The notes beneath the pieces are model-generated. The model was given only the letters and a program-made list of their open reading frames with translations. It was not told the DNA's origin and searched no databases. Source: Nematostella vectensis (Eukaryota > Cnidaria > Anthozoa > Actiniaria > Edwardsiidae). From it: DNA of 64,000 nucleotides. Each line of letters starts with the position of its first letter. Position 1 is the first letter of the stretch. A program made the position numbers and the translations under genes. The stretch covers positions 14,196,085-14,260,084 of the forward strand of contig NC_064043.1 in NCBI RefSeq assembly GCF_932526225.1, read 5' to 3'. Positions 48,301 through 58,351 of the stretch are shown in pieces.

Positions 48301-51300
48301 CTACTCTTTGCCAAACAGCTCCTCAAAGGCCTGATGGATTTGCTGGATCATATCTGACGTTGTCATGCTTCGTTTGAGTCTGCTGTATGCTAGCCGGTTG
48401 CACCAGCGGGTAAGCCCACTAGCGGCATAAGCTGCCACTAGTGTGGGATTCTGCGTTACTTCACTGCGATTGAGAGAAGTAAAAGAAATTGAGAAACACA
48501 TTTACTTGAACTTCTGTGGGGTATGCAAACGTACGTAGCTTGGGTTAGCTGTGGGAGCGCTGGTGGGTGGTTGGGTCGGGGTATTATTCCACCCATAGCT
48601 ATATGCAACCGCTTTAGCGCTCTGTGCACACATTCTATCTTAATGGATGAACCCAGCCATACACGAGCCACCCATAGCTATATGCAACCGCTTTAGCGAT
48701 CTGTGCATGCATTCTTTCTTTATCTTCCCACCCTACATGAACAACAGTCACCCCTAGCTAAATGCACCTGCCTTAGCACTCGTGCACTCATTTTATATAA
48801 GGGGAAGGGAGGGGATTACTGAGTTGTTCACTGAATAAAAAGTTTAATCTCAAATTAAAGGTTCTCCTTAACTTGATGAATGATGGAAGGACTTCATTTT
48901 TAGCAACAGGGAACCCATAACAGTAAATCAGTAAAGTTGGAGATCCTTTATGAAACAATCAACAATATATTACCTTATTTGTGCATCAGGGTTGTTTTCA
49001 CACCACATGTTTGCCCAATGAAGAAAGACCGCCATAGAACCAGACAGCAAGTCCCCCTGCCCACCACATCTCCTGTTGCTGCCAGTTATTGAACACTCAA
49101 CAACTGGAAGTAAAATAAGGATTATGAACTATTAATGATTTCAAGAAAAATTGGCCATTTCCATTTCTTACTAGGCATTAGATAGCACGATCTTTAATAA
49201 AAAAAAATGACTCATTTTATAGCAGCCAAAGTGGAGCATGCCTTCTGTACAACATGTTTCTATTTTTTAGATATTTTGTTTTTCTATATTTTGATATTTT
49301 TCTTATTGTTTATGTTGGTGATTTTTCTCACTGTAATCTGGCACAAATCTAATACCCTACCCTTATAATGTCTAATAACCACTTCTTTGAAATAACCATC
49401 TAAAATAACAAACAGAATAACCATCTACATCATTGATGTCAGAAAATTGAGTACTAGCTACCCGGGGAGGGGTGACTTCGAGAAAAACAGACGGGGGTGC
49501 TCAACAGCACAATCAATTTTAACCCTAAGGGATAGCACCAAGGGCGTGGTCAACAACAATTCTTACCCCTAAGAGATAGCACATTGGATGTGGTCAAAGG
49601 ATCCTGTATTGTTATGTTACTGACAATAAAGCTGGAAGTATCAACCAATCAGTTGACTTGTGGTTTATTGTAAACTAGACCCTGCTCGCAGGGTTGACTG
49701 GGATACCTGAGATATGCAACTTGTTTGTGTGACATGTATGACAAAGATTTTACTGCCTAATTTGGATATAATAAAAAAATATATAATCTTGTTTTTTTAT
49801 TGTAAATGCCATATCACAACACTGATTGGGGCAAGAAAGGTAAGAGCATGATTTCTTCAGGTGTGGGGTGGACGTGAGGTGTGCTCCATGAGAGTAGACA
49901 GGGCGGATTGTTCTATCTTCAAATACTATCCCCACATCAGAGTTAGCATCAAAATAAGATTAAGAAAAGCTGAGAATGTGTTTTAAAATTGTTATTTCTT
50001 AAACATTTCTTTTGTTCACTGCCCTCAATGTGCTATCACTTAGGGGTAAATTTATTTTAACACCCAAAGTAAGTCCTATTGTATTAACAATATAATTTTA
50101 TTGAAATGTATTATTTTATTTATGTAAGTTACAAGTAAACAACAACAATTATTTATTTTGAAGTCAAATGAGAGGGCTATAGAATATCCAGACTTGATTG
50201 AAATTTATAGAGCATAAACATATTTTCAAGATCAACAACACAACAAAGATATTACAAATCTCTAGATTTTATTAAAATTGTTCCATAAAAATAAAATGAC
50301 ATTAATAAAGGTATTTCAGGGAAATAATAAAACTTAAGCTTATCTAAAGAAAGCACCAAAGTACCAAAATAATTTTCATAGATTTAAGTACATATTTTAC
50401 ACTTACATGACTTACAACACCTATGCTGTACTTTATTAAAATCGACATGGTTAAAATGATGAGATTCAATGAGAGAGATCAAGATATTTTATAGTAAGAA
50501 AATAAAATTTATGTTAGGGTAGCCGGTTAAGTGTCCAATGTAAAGTAGATTCATCGACAAAGCGATTTGTAGGAGACGATTTCCATCAATTGTTTCAAAC
50601 TACTTCCACTTCAAAATAGATTAAGCAATCAAGGTGAATACCTCGAGTCCATTCATGAGTGTCCAGAGCACATTTAATTACGTCTTGAAGTAAGCTGTAT
50701 GAGTCTAAAGCAGTCAGCACTTAACTTAATTGTTATCTTGAGCCGCGTGTCTCGCACTCGGGTCGCAAATGTAAACACGAGTAAATACAGCGAAATCAAT
50801 CCAAGCTGAGATGATTTTCCAAAATAACTTGGTAGGAATTGAGGCTATGGTTAAATATGCAGTTATTAAATCGCGAATCGGGCCTTCAATTGCACAAATA
50901 ACATGGATCTGAGAGCTGGAATCTCAAATTCAAGATGGCGGCCATAACACAGTTTTAAATTATGCAAAAGTTTTTGGTAACTAAGCATTGCAATGACGTA
51001 GGACAATAAGCTAGATACTTCGTGTAAGAAAAAGGCTTCAGTAAGGTCGCAATCAATACACTAAAATAAGATGTATCAAATGTGGCGCAAGGGTTCTTGG
51101 GAATTGCATTGTGCAAATCGCGAGACGAAAAAAAAACAGTTGATTTTATGACTGGACTACCACAGGTATCCCAGTAAATACGTTTCGAGCGATTGGACCA
51201 CCATTTAGCATGAGACACCCTAAAAGATAGCAGAATCAGAAAAATCCTCCTCCCCGGGCATAAAAACCCCTAAAACATAGCAGAATCTGAAAAATTCTAA

Positions 51301-54300
51301 AACACCCCCTGAGAGATAGCAGTTGGTAAGAATTTTATACCCTAAAAGAAAGGTAGAGCACCTCGTCTACTTTTCTGGAGAGTCCCCCCGGGACTAGCTA
51401 ACTGACTTAGATTAACATGGATACATTGTTTGACTTTGACTTAGTGTAAAATAGCACTTTGATTGGCCTTTATAAACTCCTAGCATGTGTACACCACATA
51501 CCAGTCTGTCCATCAGTGATGATGTCATGCTGGCCTTTCCTGCATATGGTCACATTTCCAAGCTCTTGACTGAGTGAACGAGCCTGTTCATAGCTATCTC
51601 CATGTGGGTCAGCAGCTTTCCCCATCTGCATAAGCCAGCAACAATATGTAAGAACATTGTTGTATGATTTGTATGTGTGGTTGATGACACTTTACCATCT
51701 AGGGAGTAGGGGAGATATTCTATGGTTGAATGGCCACACAATTTGAGAACCACAATAGTTAAGTGGTGCAGGCCTAAAAACCTGGTTCTCATCAACTGTG
51801 AATCCCTTGCCTTCTCAGATAAGAATGCTAAGCTGGAGGTATCTCACCACACTTCATAAACATGTATTGGGGGATGGAAAAGAAATGCAGGGGACTCTTG
51901 CCCATGGTACCTAAGGGACAATGCTTACACACTAACACACTCGTGATTGTAAGTTGTGTTGAGGTAACTGTATCTACAAACTGACAACTATAATCAGTCA
52001 CATGTTACCACAAAAAGAATATTTTTATTCAGGTGTTTCATTAGGCCCTGGCAGCCGGCTCCCACCTGCCCTTTTCCATTGAGCGCCATTTTTAAAAAAA
52101 ATCAACTTAAGTTTTACTTGAATAAAAAAGATTTAACTTCAACCCCCTACTTATCAATCTCCACCGCCTACTCTAAAAGTTAGTGAAAACCCTGTCATTA
52201 ATCAAATCTTGAAGTCTTTTCAATAAATACAGAGGAGTGTTTTAAGAAAAGTTTTTTTTAATAGACTTAGTAGCTAAGGAGTTTAAATCATTGTATTTTA
52301 GAGATTTTAGTAAAATTGTACTTTCAAGCCTTCTATACCTCTTTAAATTTTATTGTAACACTTGACATGATTATTTATCTACTGTAGTGAATAAAGATAT
52401 TATTATTATTATTACCAAGGTCTTGATTTTGCAATACTTTTCCCCAGATTCAACACATTAAATAACTTACTCACCACACTGGTATAGAGTCTGTCAAACT
52501 CCACCACATTGGGAGTCAGGATAACCTTTGACTTTTTAGAATCATAGTTTTTGATGATTTCAGGATATGTCGTGACTACAGCTATTCCATCCTAAAAAAT
52601 TCAACATATTCCTGGTTACCAACAATCTAGGAGGATCAATATATAAAAAATTCAACATATTCCTGGTAACCAACAATCTAGGAGGATCAATATATAAAAA
52701 ATTCAACATATTCCTTTTTACCAACAATCTAGGAGGATCAATATATAAAAAAATTCAACATATTCCTGGTTACCAACAATCTAGGAGGATCAATATATAA
52801 AAAATTCAACATATTCCTGGTTACCAACAATCTAGGAGGATCAATATATAAAAAGTTCAACATATTCCTGGTTTCAAACAATCTAGGAGGATCAATATAT
52901 AAAAAATTCAACATATTCCTGGTTACCAACAATCTAGGAGGATCAATATATAAAAAATTCAACATATTCCTGGTTACCAACAATCTAGGAGGATCAATAT
53001 ATAAAAAATTCAACATATTCCTGGTTACCAACAATCTAGGAGGATCAATATATAAAAAATTCAACATATTCCTTTTTACCAACAATCTAGGAGGATCAAT
53101 ATATAAAAAAATTCAACATATTCCTGGTTACCAACAATCTAGGAGGATCAATATATAAAAAATCAACATATTCCTGGTTACCAACAATATAAAAAATTCA
53201 ACATATTCCTGGTTACCAACAATCTAGGAGGATCGATAATAAAAAATTCAACATATTCCTGGTTACCAACAATCTAGGAGGATCAATATATAAAAAATTC
53301 AACATATTCCTGGTTACCAACAATCTAGGAGGATCAATATATAAAAAATTCAACATATTCCTGGTTACCAACAATCTAGGAGGATCAATATATAAAAAAT
53401 TCAACATATTCCTGGTTACCAACCATCTAGGAGGATCAATATATAAAAAATTCAACATATTCCTGGTTACCAACAATCTAGGAGGATCAATATATAAAAA
53501 TTCAACATATTCCTGGTTACCAACAATCTAGGAGGATCAATAATAAAAAATTCAACATATTCCTGGTTACCAACAATCTAGGAGGATCAATATATAAAAA
53601 ATTCAACATATTCCTGGTTACCAACAATCTAGGAGGATCAATATATAAAAAATTCAACATATTCCTGGTTACCAACAATCTAGGAGGATCAATATATAAA
53701 AAATTCAACATATTCCTGGTTACCAACAATCTAGGAGGATCAATATATAAAAAATTCAACATATTCCTGGTTACCAACAATCTAGGAGGATCAATATATA
53801 AAAAAAATCAAAATAAAACTTTCCCTGTAATTGGAACTACAATAGACCAACATAGAACTTCCCTTCTAATAGGGACAAAAGACAACATCTACTGCAAGGA
53901 TCTAAAGATAAGAATTTCAAAAGAATTACCAACAATCTAGGAGGATCAATATATAAAAAATTCAATATAAAACTTTCCCTGTAATTGGAACTACAATAGA
54001 CCAACATAGAACTTCCCTCCTAATAGGGACAAAAGACAACATCTACTGCAAGGATCTAAAGATAAGAATTTCAAAAGAATTCCAATCCCGTGGGGAAATG
54101 CAACCAGAAGCAGATCTTGGGGTGGGCTGAGCGCCCCCTATTTTCATACATTTGGCTTAAAAATAACAAGTAATATAAGGAAATACACTTAAGAACATTA
54201 AATCCTGCTCCCCCCTTTCTTGAAACCCTTGCTTTGGCCCCCCCTTTTTTGAGCTCCTGGATCTGCCCCTGGCAACCATTGAATTTGTATGGATCTAAAA

Positions 54301-57300
54301 TCTTTTCACCAAAAATGAAAAACCTCTGTGCATTTCAAATAATATGTGCTATTATTTATTATTGTTGTCGTCTCTGTGTTTCTCAATGTCAAGCCCGATG
54401 GCCCATCACAAGTGGACAAGTAGTGTTTTTATGTATAGAAAAAGATAAAGTGTATTAGAGCTAACAGGTTCAAACTTACAGCATCTATAACCAAGTGCTT
54501 CTTGTTTTTTCTTGCTTTTTCTATGGTACGCTGAAATGCCAAAAATGATGATATGATGATTGCTGTCACTATTATTACACACAACAGGGATGGAATCTAC
54601 CATACTGGTATTCAAAGAAAAAAATAATTAAAAACAGAAACATAATTGCTAACATATACCTTGGCATTTTCCAAGTTGGTTGGATTACGTCCGAGCCCTG
54701 GGCCGACAACAAGGCAATGAAGCCGTGACAACCATTCAGATATTTCATTTACTGCAAATGTTCTGTCTCTGGAAAAATTAAAAGGTCTAGTTATAGGGCT
54801 GGGGGAGAGAATAGCTTCTCAAGGCTTATCTAGACAGCTTAATTTTATCTATGACTTACCAGCTTGACTCCTCAACAATTTCTGTCACAGAGTGTAAATC
54901 AAGTGCTCAACTACGCTACAATGTTTGTCATAAGCAGAAAAGTTGTAGGGTATAATTCTTGACTAGACACATTGCAGGCATGTTGCATACCATGTCGTAG
55001 GCAAAATTTGTGCTGTCTACAGTAAATCAGCCTTTAAAAGGCATAAAAGGGGAATCAATGCTTGGCAAAAAAACAGATACCTGTAATTGACTACTTACAA
55101 AAGTGGATGCACTATGAGTTCAGGACTGTAAGACTTGATCACAGAAGCTGAATCAGATGTGCAAAACACATGTGAGAGATCAGCACCCTGGAAAGAAGTA
55201 CAATCAAAACCTTTAAAGTTCATACAAGCATTCAGCAAGGGTCTTAACAAGGAATCATTGTTGTGCTTTTACAGTACTATATATCCTCAAAATATTTTGG
55301 TTTACCTTATGGGTTATTGAGCTTTACATTGTACTACGAGAAGCCACCATGATTTAGCAAAAAGAGATATGCAGAGGTGTTAAGATAAAAAAAAACCAAT
55401 GGCAATGAGAGGTAAGCTCAGCCATTTAAACCCATTCCCATGAGTGGGTGCAGTGCGCTAATTATCAACTCATACTCACAGTCTTCAGGGCTGATATAGC
55501 AGCAAAGTACGGGGCTCCAGTGTACCTTACAAGACAAAAAGATGGAAAAACAAAAGATGGAAAAACAAAAGATGGAAAAACAAAAGATGGAAAAACAAAA
55601 GATGGAAAAACAAAAGATGGAAAAAACAAAAGATGGAAAAACAAAAGATGGAAAAACAAAAGATGGAAAAACAAGAGATGGAAAAACAAGAGATGGAAAA
55701 ACAAAAGATGGAAAAACAAAAGATGGAAAAACAAAAAGATGGAAAAACAAAAGATGGAAAAACAAAAGATTGAAAAACAAGAGATGGAAAAACAAAAGAT
55801 GGAAAAACAAGAGATGGAAAAACAAAAGATGGAAAAACAAAAAGATGGAAAAACAAAAGATGGAAAAACAAAAGATGGAAAAACAAAAGATGGAAAAACA
55901 AAAGATGGAAAAACAAAAGATGGAAAAACAAAAGATGGAAAAACAAAAAGATGGAAAAACAAAAGATGGAAAAACAAAAGATGAAAAAACAAAAAGATGG
56001 AAAAACAAAAGATGGAAAAACAAAAGATGGAAAAACAAGAGATGGAAAAACAAAAGATGGGAAAAACAAGAGATGGAAAAACAAAAGATGGAAAAACAAG
56101 AGATGGAAAAACAAAAGATGGAAAAACAAAAGATGGAAGAACAAAAGATGGAAAAACAAAAGATGGAAAAACAAAAAGATGGAAAAACAAAAGATGGAAA
56201 AACAAGAGATGGAAAAACAAAAGATGGAAAAACAAAAGATGGAAAAACAAGAGATGGAAAAACAAGAGATGGAAAAACAAAAGATGGAAAAACAAAAGAT
56301 GGAAAAACAAAAGATGGAAAAACAAAAAGATGGAAAAACAAAAGATGGAAAAACAAAAGATTGAAAAACAAGAGATGGAAAAACAAAAGATGGAAAAACA
56401 AGAGATGGAAAAACAAAAGATGGAAAAACAAAAAGATGGAAAAACAAAAGATGGAAAAACAAGAGATGGAAAAACAAAAGATGGAAAAACAAAAGATGGA
56501 AAAACAAAAGATGGAAAAACAAAAGATGGAAAAACAAAAAGATGGAAAAACAAAAGATGGAAAAACAAAAGATGAAAAAACAAAAGATGGAAAAACAAAA
56601 GATGGAAAAACAAAAGATGGAAAAACAAGAGATGGAAAAACAAAAGATGGAAAAACAAGAGATGGAAAAACAAAAGATGAAAAAACAAGAGATGGAAAAA
56701 CAAAAGATGGAAAAACAAAAGATGAAAAAACAAAAAGATGGAAAAACAAAAGATGGAAAAACAAAAGATGGAAAAACAAGAGATGGAAAAACAAAAGATG
56801 GGAAAAACAAGAGATGGAAAAACAAAAGATGGAAAAACAAGAGATGGAAAAACAAAAGATGGAAAAACAAAAGATGGAAGAACAAAAGATGGAAAAACAA
56901 AAGATGGAAAAACAAAAAGATGGAAAAACAAAAGATGGAAAAACAAGAGATGGAAAAACAAAAGATGGAAAAAAAAAGATGGAAAAACAAGCTAGAACTC
57001 TCTAAATCCAAAGTTCTATATGCTGTGCTAGGGGATCATAGTTTTAAGTTCTATTATGAACTAGATTTTGAATGTTTGTACAAAATATTGCTCTTATTTA
57101 TTGGATTATTATTCATGCAGGTCTTTTTTTGCTCAATCGGAAATGCTTGGTAATTGTACGGAAATAAGGGTAGGGGGAGCTACTGTTGTATGATTCTGAC
57201 TCTACTTGGAGGGGCAGCTATCCCTCACTAGCCTTAGCCCTGAATAAATGTATATGTTATACTGTATAACATTTTGTTGTTGTTACTTTACAGTTCCAAA

Positions 57301-58195
57301 AAGATTAATACTTCCCACATACTTAGGGGCAAATCCTCAAATAACCACCACCCCCAGGGGTATGTTTTTTTTTCTCTTGAATCACATAATTAACATATCA
57401 TCCACCTGATTTTGACAGTATACTTGTGAATGTCTTGTGATAATCAGCACTGAGTACATGAAGTCAATGAGAAGTTAACACAGTGCTGTAGAAATGTCGT
57501 GAACACTGAGGGAACTCCATTGTCTTTACAAAAATAACAGTTGAAAAACACTGCTTTGGAATGAAATATTATGTGGCCTAAAAATATAGGGGGGGGGGGG
57601 GTGGGGGTACATGCCCCAGATGCTCCAGTTCTGTTACATTACCACTTACTCTTGACAGCCCCCGATGACGCCAATTCGCCCAGCCACTCCTTTATGGAAT
57701 GTTTCCTCCAGGGAGGGGATGACATTCTTAGCAGACTGAAGAAGCTGTGCCTCTTGTTGTCTGCTATAGAGACAATACCATCAATTATTTTAGAAACATC
57801 GAGACAACTATCAAAACATCACTCACACAGATGTTATCAGAATGACCTATAATTCATCAAGTTTTGTCGAACCTAACGCCTAAATCGTGATGACAAAAAC
57901 CTAGACATGTCGCCAAAAATAATAAAAAAGAATTCCCTGATGGAATGTTTGAGTATATGGCATAGTATATGGAGTATATTCAATATTTGAATGAACTCTA
58001 GTGTTTTTATTCTTACTTGTGTACGTGGATTTGCCTCTGTGCAGGAAGGGGCGATCTAGACCTTTTTTCTGCCATACAAGCCCTTGGTTCTCCTCCAAAC
58101 AAAGAGTAATAACTAAAGCGAGCTCTATACCTTTTGACAGAAGATAAACTACGAATAAATCTCGTGTTTCGCCATGCCCCCATTGGGAATCTCAA
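48301..58195 (-). CDS. NAXD: ATP-dependent (S)-NAD(P)H-hydrate dehydratase
   Basis: Ten exons in transcript order: 58195-58017, 57763-57650, 55525-55480, 55187-55099, 54768-54660, 54530-54480, 52591-52475, 51625-51502, 49103-48974, 48463-48301; 373 residues. The enzyme turns damaged NAD(P)H hydrates back to NAD(P)H using ATP (or ADP in bacteria), together with the epimerase NAXE. Motifs in order: [65 protein letters not shown] and the catalytic GGQGDLLSG loop. It ends in TTSDMI, as human does. Residues 1-39 are rich in Arg and Ser with few acidic residues ([17 protein letters not shown]), a likely mitochondrial presequence. A second Met at residue 40 (MAEKRSR) could start a cytosolic form. 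The gene is divergent from FDXACB1. Confidence 0.96.
48589..48745. repeat. ~79 bp tandem duplication, NAXD intron 9
   Basis: The block CACCCATAGCTATATGCAAC then CGCTTTAGCG and CTGTGCA occurs twice (about 48590 and 48669). A third diverged copy (CACCCCTAGCTAAATGCACC) begins near 48750. Confidence 0.8.
49461..51392. mobile_element. 1.93 kb non-autonomous hAT-like transposon, NAXD intron 8
   Basis: Flanked by an 8 bp direct repeat ACTAGCTA (49453-49460 and 51393-51400), the size typical of hAT elements. The ends are CCCGGGGAGGGG and, inverted, CCCGGGGGGACT, with further matched AGAAAA and AGACG blocks. Six subterminal copies of CCCTAARRGATAGCA lie near both ends, five in one orientation and one inverted near 50030; hAT transposases often bind such repeats. 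The longest open frame is under 90 codons, so it encodes no transposase. Confidence 0.85.
52596..53812. repeat. 51 bp minisatellite abutting the NAXD exon 7 acceptor (intron 6)
   Basis: About 23 copies of a 51 bp unit with AACATATTCCTGGTTACCAA, CAATCTAGGAGGATC and AATATATAAAAAATTC. In gene orientation the last copy runs into the acceptor, and GAATTTTTTAG| reuses the repeat's GAATTTTTTATA. Confidence 0.96.
53812..54085. repeat. Two ~120 bp direct repeats next to the 51 bp array
   Basis: AACTTTCCCTGTAATTGG through AAGATAAGAATTTCAAAAGA occurs twice (from about 53815 and 53962), separated by one unit of the 51 bp repeat. The array border was therefore itself duplicated. Confidence 0.9.
54110..54275 (-). 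mobile_element. Inverted relative of the 46602-46790 element, NAXD intron 6
   Basis: Contains ATTTGGCTTAAAAATAA, AATATAAGGAAATAC and CTTTCTTGAAACCC, and ends CCTGGATCTGCCCCTGG, the reverse complement of the order at 46602-46790. Confidence 0.6.
55534..56990. repeat. 15-16 bp minisatellite forming a 1.45 kb pyrimidine tract before NAXD exon 3
   Basis: About 95 copies of GATGGAAAAACAAAA, with AGAGATGG, one-base-longer and rarer GATGAAAAAAC variants. The transcribed sense strand reads TTTTGTTTTTCCATC, so the array is one long T/C-rich tract. It ends eight bases before the acceptor of exon 3 (TTGTAAG at 55526-55532). The long frames on both strands, of lysine-rich or Phe/Ser-rich residues, are by-products. 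Confidence 0.97.
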
Positions 58196-58351
58196 AATAT
58201 CAAGTGTCGTCAGGCGTTACACCCAGATGCGGCGAGGGACTTGAACTACCCAAGACTCCGCATTTGCTTGCAGGCTCATATAAAAACAAAATGGCGGACC
58301 ATTCGTTGTGCGAGCGTCTTTAGCTAGAAAATGTAATTTTTCTGGACGGCA
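58196..58351. promoter_or_regulatory. Bidirectional promoter between NAXD and FDXACB1
   Basis: Only 156 bases separate the two start codons. CAAAATGGCGGACC (58287-58300) matches the YY1 consensus on the plus strand. An ATATAAAAA stretch (58278-58286) lies just before it. The ATG in the YY1 site opens a 10-codon frame (58291-58323) that stops 28 bases before the FDXACB1 start. Confidence 0.65.

Noticed and set aside
55465-57153. Long open frames of up to 498 residues on both strands
   Set aside because: They are products of the 15-16 bp repeat: all frames stay open because the unit has no stop, and the residues are pure repeat. The interval is NAXD intron 2.
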